The translations under genes and the position numbers were made by a program. A stretch of 64,000 nt of DNA, taken from contig NZ_RBEE01000009.1 of the NCBI RefSeq assembly GCF_003725795.1, positions 1-64,000 of the forward strand, read 5' to 3'. This DNA is from Pedobacter jejuensis. GTDB taxonomy: Bacteria > Bacteroidota > Bacteroidia > Sphingobacteriales > Sphingobacteriaceae. The notes under the pieces are model-generated. The model was not told where the DNA came from. It did not search any database and saw nothing but the letters and a program-made list of their open reading frames with translations. This document shows, one piece after another, positions 55,438-63,046 of this stretch (positions are counted from its first letter, which is position 1; each line of letters opens with the position of its first letter).

Positions 55438-55926
55438 TTAATTGGCAATGTTGTTTAGTGTAACAGTAAAATCAAGTATAGCATTGGCAGGTACGGCACC
55501 TTGTCCTAAATTGCCGTAACCAAAATAAGATGGCACAAAAAATCTAATTTGGCCGCCTTTTTGGATTTTCGGCATAGCTATTTGCCATCCAGGTATTAAA
55601 GTACCCAAAGGAAATGTTCGTGGCGTACCACTTGAAGAATCGAACACGGTACCGTTGAGCAGTTTTCCTGAATAATCAACTGTTATGTCACTTGTGGCGG
55701 TGTACACGTAAGTACCGGTGCCTGGGGCAATAATTTGATAAAACACACCTGTATTTTCGTCTTTCAGTACGGAAATACTATTCGATTTTACAAATGCCCG
55801 GATTGCAGTAGTATCTGCCTTAAATTGAGGAATTGGATCATAAACCTCACCAACATCTACTTTTTTACAGGCAGCAAAGCATCCCACAATACAAAACAAC
55901 AATAAATAGTGCTTAATCTTAACCAT
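55438..55926 (-). CDS. FKBP-type peptidyl-prolyl isomerase lipoprotein, single domain
   Basis: A 162-residue lipoprotein (lipobox CFAAC) with one FKBP domain: APGTGTYV, VDYSGKLLNGTVFDSS, LIPGWQIAMPKIQKGGQIR and FVPSYFGYGNLGQG. The frame extends to 56004, but the ATG at 55926 begins directly with a lipoprotein signal. It is the first of three tandem FKBP genes that look like products of local duplication. Confidence 0.85.
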   Translation of the reverse strand: MVKIKHYLLLFCIVGCFAACKKVDVGEVYDPIPQFKADTTAIRAFVKSNSISVLKDENTGVFYQIIAPGTGTYVYTATSDITVDYSGKLLNGTVFDSSSGTPRTFPLGTLIPGWQIAMPKIQKGGQIRFFVPSYFGYGNLGQGAVPANAILDFTVTLNNIAN

Positions 55927-56093
55927 AGTTTGCAAAAATAAGCTTTTAATACGGTTGCTACAATTTTTAACCAAATTTAACAAATAGAGAAGCAAATAGA
56001 CCAAAGCTGAAAGTCAAAAGTAGATATTTGCAAAAATTAAAGGGATTTTATTCCTTTTAAGTTTGTATCCGGTTTCAGTCTTTCTGCTTTGAC

Positions 56094-56170
56094 CTTTAGG
56101 CTTTAGGCTTTAGGCTTTAGGCTTTAGGCTTTAGGCTTTAGGCTTTAGGCTTTAGGCTTTAGGCTTTAGG
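56094..56170. repeat. Heptamer repeat (CTTTAGG)11
   Basis: Eleven uninterrupted copies of the 7-base unit CTTTAGG fill 56094-56170. Degenerate relatives continue on both sides (CTTTGACC before, and GGTTTAAGGTTTAGG with its complement AAACCTTTAAGCC after). The 327-base gap between the acyl-CoA dehydrogenase gene and the first FKBP gene holds nothing else. Confidence 0.95.
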
Positions 56171-56253
56171 GTAAATCAATAAAAAGCAAAAAGGTTTAAG
56201 GTTTAGGCATTTCCACACCCAAACCATAAACCTTCTACCTTAAACCTTTAAGC

Positions 56254-58047
56254 CTAAAAAATATACTTGTTCGCTTCAATAAGTTGTTGAGCAACTCTTT
56301 GGCGAGCATCTTTAACATTAAATGGCTCTACCTTTGTGAAACGGCGCAAGCCAACCAACATCATGCGTTGTTCATCGCCTTCAGCAAATGCCCAAAGCGC
56401 TTCTTTACCAGCTTTAGCAATCCCATCAACAGCTTCTACCATATAAATTTTTAATAAATCCAGCTGACCAGCACAAGCTGCTTCGCCTCGAGTGCTCACT
56501 AATTTTTCGGTTCTCAGTAAAGCAGATTCAAGCACGTAAACATAACCTGCCATGTCGGCAATGTTCATTAGAATTTCTTGTTCTTTACTTAGCGTCATCA
56601 TCAATTTTTGAACTGCAGCACCCGCTACCATTAAAGTTGCTTTTTTAAGGTTGGCTAAAACTTTTTTCTCTGCTGCAAATAACGTGGTATCTTCTTCGCC
56701 AAAATCAGGGATGCTCATTAATTCTGCAGCTACTGCAGTTGCTGGTCCCATTAAGTCTAGTTCACCTTTCATGGCACGTTTCAACATCATGTCGACTGTT
56801 AGTAAGCGGTTAATTTCATTTGTTCCTTCGAAAATACGATTGATACGGGCATCGCGGTAAGCCCTATCCATTGGTGCATCGGCACTAAAACCCATACCAC
56901 CATAAATTTGAACACCTTCATCAACGGTGTAATCCAAAGCCTCAGAACCCCAAACTTTTAAAATCGCACACTCTACGGCAAATTGTTCCACCGATTTTAA
57001 TCTGGCTTTTCCAGATTCCATTCCACCAGCAACTAAGGCATCGTAAGTATCATCAATGTTTTGTCCGGCTCTGTAATTTGCGGCATCAACAGCATATAAT
57101 TTCGATGCAATCTCTGCAATTTTAAAACGAATGGCGCCATATTTCGAAATCGGGCGACCGAACTGAATTCTTTCATTCGAATAATTTATTGCTGTATTTA
57201 GTGTTGCTTTTGATGCACCAATTGCCGCAGCAGATAATTTAATACGACCAATATTCAAAATATTTACTGCGATTTTGAAACCATTTTCTCTTTCGCTCAA
57301 CATGTTTTCAACCGGAACTTCACAATCATTAAAGAAAACCTGGCGAGTTGATGAACCTTTGATACCCATTTTATGTTCTTCGGGATTCATGGTAATGCCA
57401 CCGAAATCTTTCTCTACAATAAAAGCAGTTAAGTTTTTATCATCATCAATTTTTGCAAAAACAATAAAGATATCTGCAAAACCACCGTTGGTAATCCACA
57501 TTTTTTGTCCGGTGATGATGTAGTGTTTTCCATCAGCACTTAAAACTGCTTTGGTTTTTCCAGAGTTTGCATCCGAGCCAGAGTTTGGCTCCGTTAAGCA
57601 ATACGCTGCTTTCCATTCTCCAGAACCTAATTTAGGAATGTATTTGGCTTTTTGCTCCTCATTTCCATAATAAAGGATTGGTAAAGTGCCAATTCCGGTA
57701 TGTGCAGAAAGTGCTACCGCAAACGAATGACCAGCACCAACCACATCTGCAACCAGCATAGATGTATTAAAGTTTTTACCGAAACCTCCGTATTCCTCAG
57801 GAACAGAAACGCCAAGAATACCCAGTTCACCAGCTTTGGTTAAAAGCGTTGGCATTAATTCGGGGTCTTCCTGCTTATCAATTTTATCTAAATTTGGGTA
57901 AACTTCCGAAGCCAAAAAATCACGACAAGTTTGCGCAATCATTTGTTGCTCTTCATCAAATTCTTCAGGGATAAATACGTCCTGATAAACGGTTTCTTTG
58001 ATTAAAAATTCACCGCCTTTAATTGTTTTTTTTTCTGTTGTTTCCAT
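56254..58047 (-). CDS. Acyl-CoA dehydrogenase, long/very-long-chain type
   Basis: A 597-residue flavoprotein doing the first step of beta-oxidation. The core acyl-CoA dehydrogenase domain (about 25-430) has CLTEPNSGSDANSG, MWITNGGFADIF, VQIYGGMGFSADAPM, and the catalytic Glu in IFEGTNEINR. The extra C-terminal 160 residues match the VLCAD-like long form. It is the last gene of the fad operon. The gap before it holds GAGATTTGAGA steps and the REP-like elements. Confidence 0.92.
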   Translation of the reverse strand: METTEKKTIKGGEFLIKETVYQDVFIPEEFDEEQQMIAQTCRDFLASEVYPNLDKIDKQEDPELMPTLLTKAGELGILGVSVPEEYGGFGKNFNTSMLVADVVGAGHSFAVALSAHTGIGTLPILYYGNEEQKAKYIPKLGSGEWKAAYCLTEPNSGSDANSGKTKAVLSADGKHYIITGQKMWITNGGFADIFIVFAKIDDDKNLTAFIVEKDFGGITMNPEEHKMGIKGSSTRQVFFNDCEVPVENMLSERENGFKIAVNILNIGRIKLSAAAIGASKATLNTAINYSNERIQFGRPISKYGAIRFKIAEIASKLYAVDAANYRAGQNIDDTYDALVAGGMESGKARLKSVEQFAVECAILKVWGSEALDYTVDEGVQIYGGMGFSADAPMDRAYRDARINRIFEGTNEINRLLTVDMMLKRAMKGELDLMGPATAVAAELMSIPDFGEEDTTLFAAEKKVLANLKKATLMVAGAAVQKLMMTLSKEQEILMNIADMAGYVYVLESALLRTEKLVSTRGEAACAGQLDLLKIYMVEAVDGIAKAGKEALWAFAEGDEQRMMLVGLRRFTKVEPFNVKDARQRVAQQLIEANKYIF

Positions 58048-58131
58048 TGTTATGAGATTTGAGAAATGAGATTTGAGACCTGCTCAAATTCAAATCATAA
58101 TAATTTTATTTTACGTCCTACATTGCCAACT

Positions 58132-58195
58132 CGTCATGCTAAATTCATTTCAGCATCTTTTTCGTATTAAGACCCAGAACTAATTCAGGGAGACG
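58132..58195. repeat. REP-like double-hairpin element, second copy
   Basis: Related to the element at 41233-41295: CGTCATGCT start (58132), hairpin ATGCTAAA/TTCAGCAT with a 5-base loop (58136-58156), a CATCTTTTT stretch, and a decayed end AATTCAGGGAGACG (58182-58195). Confidence 0.65.
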
Positions 58196-58223
58196 GCCGT
58201 TCGCGATACTTGCATAATACGGG

Positions 58224-58308
58224 CGTCATTGCGAGGCACGAAGCAATCCTACAACTATCGCTATTACAAACCCAAAGCATTAAGATTGCTTCGTGCCTCG
58301 CAATGACG
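58224..58308. repeat. Perfect 25-bp inverted repeat with 35-base loop
   Basis: The arms 58224-58248 (starting CGTCATTGCGAGGCACG) and 58284-58308 (ending CCTCGCAATGACG) are exact reverse complements. The sequence belongs to a widely dispersed palindromic repeat type with the CGTCATTGCGAGG core, known from many bacterial genomes. It lies 18 bases from the thiolase stop and could end transcription or protect the mRNA 3-prime end. Confidence 0.9.
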
Positions 58309-58326
58309 ATGAGGCGAACAATTGCC

Positions 58327-59502
58327 TTACAACAACTCAAAAATCCCTGCTGCACCCTGGCCAGTACCAACACACATCGTTACCATACCGTATTTTTTAT
58401 TTTGTCTTTTCAGTTCATTTATCATTTGTACAGAAAGTTTTGCTCCCGTACACCCAAGTGGATGACCTAAAGCAATTGCTCCACCATTTACGTTAATGAT
58501 GTCTGGATTTAAATCTAGTGTTCTGATAATCGCTAAAGATTGTGATGCAAAAGCCTCATTCAATTCAATTAAATCAATATCATCTTGTTTTAAACCCGCT
58601 TGTTTTAATGCTTTTGGTATTGCTTCAATCGGGCCAATACCCATAATTCTTGGCGGAACACCAGCTACGCCATAACTTACTAATCGTGCAATTGGCTCTA
58701 CATTTAGTTCTTTCATTTTCCTTTCAGAAACGACTAAAACAAATGCCGCACCATCAGATGTTTGCGATGAATTACCAGCAGTTACACTTCCAACAGCATC
58801 AAAAACAGGTTTTAATTTTGCCAGTTTCTCTAAAGTCGTATCTGCACGAGGGCCTTCATCCGTATCCACTACGTAAGAACGCGTTTTCTTTTTTAGGTTT
58901 TCATCCAGATAGTTTTCATTTACAGTAATTGGCAAAACGCCATCTTTCAAATGACCGTTTTTTATAGCATGAATGGCTTTTTCATGAGATTTTAAAGAGA
59001 ATGCATCCTGGTCTTCGCGACTTACATTGTATTCTTTCGCAACTGCCTCGGCTGTTAAACCCATTCCCCAATACCAGTCCGGATTATTTTTAGCGACCTC
59101 AGCATTTGGAACTAATTTCCATCCACCAAATGGCATTCCACTCATTACTTCCACACCACCTGCGATGATACAATCGGCCATTCCAGCTTTAATTTTAGCC
59201 ACCGCCGTGGCGATAGTGTCTAAACCTGATGCACAATAACGATTTACCGTAACACCCGGAACTTTATCAGTATCCAAGCCCATCAGCGAAATCATACGGG
59301 CAATATTTAAACCCTGCTCCGCTTCTGGTGTAGCATTACCCACAATTACATCATCAATTTGTTCTTTATCTAAATTCGGAACCGACGCCACCAATGCTCT
59401 AATCACTTCCGCGGCCAAATCATCAGCTCTTGTAAAACGAAATACGCCTCGGGGTGCTTTACCCACTGCAGTACGATATCCGGCTATAATATATGCTTCC
59501 AT
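58327..59502 (-). CDS. fadA: Acetyl-CoA acyltransferase (3-ketoacyl-CoA thiolase)
   Basis: A 391-residue thiolase cleaving 3-ketoacyl-CoA. Nucleophile Cys90 (NRYCASGL), His347 (GHPLGCTG) and Cys377 (MCVGTGQG) are in place. The ATG at 59502 starts at the conserved MEAYIIAGYRTAVG; the longer frame to 59604 runs through GAGAT-type repeats and is unlikely. It lies between the S23-like gene and the acyl-CoA dehydrogenase gene in the fad operon. Confidence 0.94.
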   Translation of the reverse strand: MEAYIIAGYRTAVGKAPRGVFRFTRADDLAAEVIRALVASVPNLDKEQIDDVIVGNATPEAEQGLNIARMISLMGLDTDKVPGVTVNRYCASGLDTIATAVAKIKAGMADCIIAGGVEVMSGMPFGGWKLVPNAEVAKNNPDWYWGMGLTAEAVAKEYNVSREDQDAFSLKSHEKAIHAIKNGHLKDGVLPITVNENYLDENLKKKTRSYVVDTDEGPRADTTLEKLAKLKPVFDAVGSVTAGNSSQTSDGAAFVLVVSERKMKELNVEPIARLVSYGVAGVPPRIMGIGPIEAIPKALKQAGLKQDDIDLIELNEAFASQSLAIIRTLDLNPDIINVNGGAIALGHPLGCTGAKLSVQMINELKRQNKKYGMVTMCVGTGQGAAGIFELL

Positions 59503-59510
59503 TTTTTTGA

Positions 59511-59643
59511 GATTTGAGATGTGAGATTTGAGATGTGAGATGTGAGACTGGCTAACACTCAAAAAACAAACCTTATTTTTTTTGAGATGTAAGATGTGAG
59601 ACATTAGATTTAAGACAAATTGCCTATTCTAATATCTAGCATC
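59511..59643. repeat. GAGATTTGAGATGTGAGA repeats beside the S23-like gene
   Basis: Steps of GAGATTTGAGA and GAGATGTGAGA (59511-59548 and 59583-59602) followed by an opposing CTAATATCTAGCATCTCAC run (59628-59647) that reaches into the stop of the S23-like gene. These can pair with one another. Confidence 0.75.
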
Positions 59644-60021
59644 TCACATCTTTTTATCATTAATTTTCTTTTCCAACATTTGCTGAAAACCGTAAGTCAT
59701 TTTTTGTAGTTCATTAATTTGCATCAATAGTGGACTTAATGATTCGGTATCCAACATTTCTAACTTATTAGCAATCACAAGCTGAGTTTGTAATTCGTAA
59801 GATGAGCCATTTGCAATACCTAAAAAATTATTAAATTCTTTAAAAGAATTTCTTCCAGCACCTTCTGCAATATTAGATGGAATTGAGACAGCCGCCCTAC
59901 GAGATTGACTAATTAATCCAAAACGTTCATCAGATGGAAAACTTGCTGTTACTTTGCAAACATCAACTGTTAAGTTGATTGCTTTGGTCCAAATTTTCAG
60001 TTCATTTAACTTGTTCATCAT
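59644..60021 (-). CDS. Four-helix-bundle protein (S23 rRNA intervening-sequence type)
   Basis: A 125-residue protein of the four-helix-bundle family (TIGR02436), first known from ORFs inside 23S rRNA intervening sequences. Recognisable parts are the LKIWTKAINLTVDVCKVT opening helix, FGLISQSRRAAVSIPSNIAEGAGR and YELQTQLVIANKL. Function is unknown; relatives include the Avd subunit of diversity-generating retroelements, but no reverse transcriptase is present. It interrupts the fad operon and is flanked by GAGAT-type repeats. Confidence 0.88.
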   Translation of the reverse strand: MMNKLNELKIWTKAINLTVDVCKVTASFPSDERFGLISQSRRAAVSIPSNIAEGAGRNSFKEFNNFLGIANGSSYELQTQLVIANKLEMLDTESLSPLLMQINELQKMTYGFQQMLEKKINDKKM

Positions 60022-60042
60022 TTTTTCTTTAAACGTTTTGCT

Positions 60043-60088
60043 TCTCGTATCTCATATCTAGCTTCTCATATCTACTTTCTAATTTCTC
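60043..60088. repeat. GAGAT-type repeats in opposite orientation upstream of the S23-like gene
   Basis: The plus strand reads CTCGTATCTCATATCTAGC and then CTCATATCTAC and CTAATTTCTC, the complement of the GAGAT steps found downstream of the gene. Together the two flanks form loose inverted repeats around it, and this one reaches into the fadN stop. Confidence 0.65.
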
Positions 60089-62487
60089 AACGGTTTACCT
60101 TTTGTTATGATGCTTTGAATTCGCTCCAAACTTTTTCTTTCTCCTGCCAGTGATAAAAATGCTTCTCTTTCTAAATCCAATAAGTATTGTTCGCTTACTT
60201 CTGTTGGGGCAGATAAATCTCCCCCACACATTACGTAACCTAATTTTTCAGAGATTTTTTTATCGTGTTCGGAAATGAAATGGCCAGCATACATGCTATT
60301 TGCACCTGCGTAAACAATTCCTAAACCTTGTTTACCCAACACTTTTATATCAGTACGTTGAACAGGTTTAGTGTAACCTGCATCAGCCAATTCTAAGGCT
60401 TTCGCTTTCGCATCGGCCAATAAACGGTTCCGATTCATCGAAATCGAGAATTTATCTTTTTGCAGATAACCCAATTCATAAGCTTCATAACCTGAGGTAG
60501 AAACTTTCGCCATTCCGATGGTTAAGAAACGATCCTTTAATGCGTTTTGAACAATTTGGTCATCTTTAAATTCATCGGAAGCACGTAAAGCAAATTCTTT
60601 TGTTCCGCCACCACCAGGGATAACACCAACACCAAACTCCACCAAACCCATATAGGTTTCGGCCGACAGTTGAACGTGGTCGGCATGTAAACTAAATTCG
60701 CAACCGCCTCCCAATGTTAAATTATGCGGCGCCACCACAACTGGAATAGAAGAATAACGTATCCGCATAGAAGTATTCTGAAACATGCGAATTGCCGTGT
60801 TTAATTCGTCCCACTCCTGCTCCACTGCCATCATAAAAATCATTCCCACATTTGCACCAGCAGAAAAATTTGCACCATCGTTACCGATAACCAAACCGCG
60901 GTAATCCTTTTCGGCCATATCAATAGCTTTATTGATGCCAGAAATTACATCGCCACCAATGGTATTCATTTTGGTATGGAATTCTACATTTAAAATGCCA
61001 TCACCTAAATCAATAATCGAAACACCAGAATTTTTCCAAAGGGTTTTATCTTCTCGGATGTTATCTAAAATGATGAACTCATCTGTTCCTGGTAGGGCTT
61101 TATAAGTTTTTGTAGGGATGTCATAATACTTTTTAACGCCACCTTCAACCTTATAAAATGAATTATTTCCGGCATCGAGCATTTCGTGAACCCAAGCCGC
61201 AGCTTTGTTTCCATATTGCTCCATTCCTTCAATTGCCTCTTTCACACCGACAGCATCCCAAAGCTCAAACGGACCTAACTCCCAACCGAAACCTGCTCTC
61301 ATGGCATCATCAATACGATACAATTCATCAGAAATTTCTGGAAATCTCTCTGAGACATATTCGAACAATCCGAAAGAAGAATGACGGAATAATTCGCCTG
61401 CTTTATCCTTTCCTTTAGCAAAAATCTTCATGCGTTCGCGAAGATTCTCAACCGGCTTAGTCATTTCTAAAGTGGCCGATTTTACCTTTTGCTGTGGTTT
61501 GTATTCTAAGGTTTTTAAATCCAGCGCCAGAATTTCTGTTTTACCTTCAGCAGTTTTTGTTTTTTTATAGAAACCCTGTTTGGTTTTATCACCAAGCCAT
61601 TTTTGTTCCTCCATCTTTTTAACATAATCAGGAAGTTTAAATAACTCGTGTGCTTTATCTTCAGGGCAATTGTCGTAAAGTCCTTTAGCAACTTTAATCA
61701 TGGTATCTAAACCAACCACATCCGAAGTTCGGAAAGTAGCCGATTTCGGTCTGCCTAAAGCCGGACCAGTAAACTTATCTACTTCCTCAACTGTTAAATC
61801 CAGTTTTTCTACCAGATGCAATAAGGCCATGATGGAATACACGCCGACGCGGTTTGCAATAAAGGCTGGTGTATCCTTACATAAAACGGTGGTTTTACCT
61901 AAAAACTTATCGCCATAATGCATCAAGAAATCAACGATTTCTGGTTTTGTGTGTGGCGTTGGAATAACCTCCAATAATTTTAAATAGCGAGGCGGATTGA
62001 AGAAATGCGTTCCACAGAAATGTGCTTTAAAATCTTCGCTTCTACCCTCGGCCATTAAATGAATTGGGATGCCGGAAGTATTGGAAGTAATCAGCGTACC
62101 TGGTTTGCGGAATTGCTCCACTTGTTCAAAAACCTTTTTCTTAATATCCAGATTTTCAACAACAACTTCTATCACCCAATCAAAACCAGCAATTTTCGAC
62201 ATATCATCATCGAAATTCCCTGTTTTGATTTTATTTAATGCTTTTTTAGAATAAACCGGAGATGGATTGGTTTTAACAGCCGTTTGCAAAGCTGTATTTA
62301 CAATTCGGTTTTTAACAGTTGGGTTATCTAACGTTAATCCTTTTGCTTGCTCCTCTGGGGCCAGTTCTTTGGGGGCAATATCTAAAAGCAAAACCTCCAC
62401 ACCAATGTTGGCGAAGTGGCATGCAATACGCGAACCCATAATACCTGAGCCTAAAACAGCAACCTTATTAATGCTTTGTTTTGTCAT
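60079..62487 (-). CDS. fadN: 3-hydroxyacyl-CoA dehydrogenase/enoyl-CoA hydratase, FadN type
   Basis: An 802-residue bifunctional beta-oxidation enzyme. The N-terminal dehydrogenase opens with VAVLGSGIMGSRIACHFA (8-25), and FFNPPRYLKLLEVI and a second C-terminal dehydrogenase domain follow. The enoyl-CoA hydratase part is at the C-terminal end (about 505-760), with NFSAGANVG and TLGGGCEFSLHAD. This domain order is that of Bacillus FadN, the reverse of E. coli FadB. It lies eight bases after marR. Confidence 0.92.
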   Translation of the reverse strand: MTKQSINKVAVLGSGIMGSRIACHFANIGVEVLLLDIAPKELAPEEQAKGLTLDNPTVKNRIVNTALQTAVKTNPSPVYSKKALNKIKTGNFDDDMSKIAGFDWVIEVVVENLDIKKKVFEQVEQFRKPGTLITSNTSGIPIHLMAEGRSEDFKAHFCGTHFFNPPRYLKLLEVIPTPHTKPEIVDFLMHYGDKFLGKTTVLCKDTPAFIANRVGVYSIMALLHLVEKLDLTVEEVDKFTGPALGRPKSATFRTSDVVGLDTMIKVAKGLYDNCPEDKAHELFKLPDYVKKMEEQKWLGDKTKQGFYKKTKTAEGKTEILALDLKTLEYKPQQKVKSATLEMTKPVENLRERMKIFAKGKDKAGELFRHSSFGLFEYVSERFPEISDELYRIDDAMRAGFGWELGPFELWDAVGVKEAIEGMEQYGNKAAAWVHEMLDAGNNSFYKVEGGVKKYYDIPTKTYKALPGTDEFIILDNIREDKTLWKNSGVSIIDLGDGILNVEFHTKMNTIGGDVISGINKAIDMAEKDYRGLVIGNDGANFSAGANVGMIFMMAVEQEWDELNTAIRMFQNTSMRIRYSSIPVVVAPHNLTLGGGCEFSLHADHVQLSAETYMGLVEFGVGVIPGGGGTKEFALRASDEFKDDQIVQNALKDRFLTIGMAKVSTSGYEAYELGYLQKDKFSISMNRNRLLADAKAKALELADAGYTKPVQRTDIKVLGKQGLGIVYAGANSMYAGHFISEHDKKISEKLGYVMCGGDLSAPTEVSEQYLLDLEREAFLSLAGERKSLERIQSIITKGKPLRN

Positions 62488-62495
62488 AATATTTG

Positions 62496-62930
62496 TTAAT
62501 CAACAGTATATGCTACAGTAATATCGTTTAATTTAATTAGCAAATTAATGAATGTATCTTTCTCTTTTTTCGTAAAGTGTTCATCAAGATATTCATTAAA
62601 TTTTCGCACAACACCTTTAGCCAAATGTTTCTTCTCTTTGCCAAAATCAGTTAAAAAAACTTTTACAGAACGTTTATCACCTATCGAGGTTTCACGATAA
62701 ATTAAGTTGGCATCTTCCATGTTATTTAACATCCGTGATAAACTGGTTGCCTTTACGCCCAGCAGCGCCGCTAAATTAGATACGGCAGTACCTTCATCAT
62801 CATTAATATTGATAAGCATATAACCAATGGCTTGGGTAATTCCAAAACTGGATGCCATTTGATTGTACTTGTTAAACATATTTTGCCAGGCAAACTTAAC
62901 GTGGTAATCTAATGTTTGTTGTTGTTTCAT
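62496..62930 (-). CDS. MarR family transcriptional regulator
   Basis: A 144-residue winged-helix MarR regulator. The HTH region has AVSNLAALLGVKATSLSRMLNNME (about 61-84), and the wing follows with RETSIGDKRSVKVFLT. It heads the fad operon eight bases before fadN and probably represses it, with an acyl-CoA or fatty acid as a likely inducer (inference). A 14-base palindrome adjoins its promoter. Confidence 0.9.
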   Translation of the reverse strand: MKQQQTLDYHVKFAWQNMFNKYNQMASSFGITQAIGYMLININDDEGTAVSNLAALLGVKATSLSRMLNNMEDANLIYRETSIGDKRSVKVFLTDFGKEKKHLAKGVVRKFNEYLDEHFTKKEKDTFINLLIKLNDITVAYTVD

Positions 62931-62942
62931 TTGGTTAATTTA

Positions 62943-62956
62943 TTATGCTTGCATAA
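62943..62956. promoter_or_regulatory. Candidate MarR operator TTATGC-TT-GCATAA
   Basis: A perfect 14-base palindrome directly following the -7 element of the marR-fad promoter and covering the expected transcription start. A bound repressor here would block initiation. Autoregulation is inferred from position. Confidence 0.65.
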
Positions 62957-62987
62957 CAAAGCTAATAAATGTATTTTGTTAATGCAA
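62957..62987 (-). promoter_or_regulatory. Promoter of the marR-fad operon
   Basis: Minus-strand TTG (62987-62985; the tetramer reads ATTG against consensus TTTG), 20-base spacer, then TAGCTTTG (62964-62957), an exact -7 match. The predicted leader is about 20 bases. Confidence 0.7.
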
Positions 62988-63046
62988 TAGTAAAATGAAG
63001 AATTTTGTTAAAAGATTCTTAATATTGATTAACACAATAGCTACCT

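Noticed and set aside
56094..56170. Telomere-like TTAGGC array
   Set aside because: The unit is seven bases (CTTTAGG), is internal between genes, and bacteria of this type have circular chromosomes.
58327..59604. Longer thiolase start at 59604
   Set aside because: The extra 34 codons are translated GAGAT-type repeat; the conserved start is at 59502.
59644..60021. Diversity-generating retroelement accessory gene (avd)
   Set aside because: The fold family is shared, but no reverse transcriptase, template repeat or variable repeat is visible.
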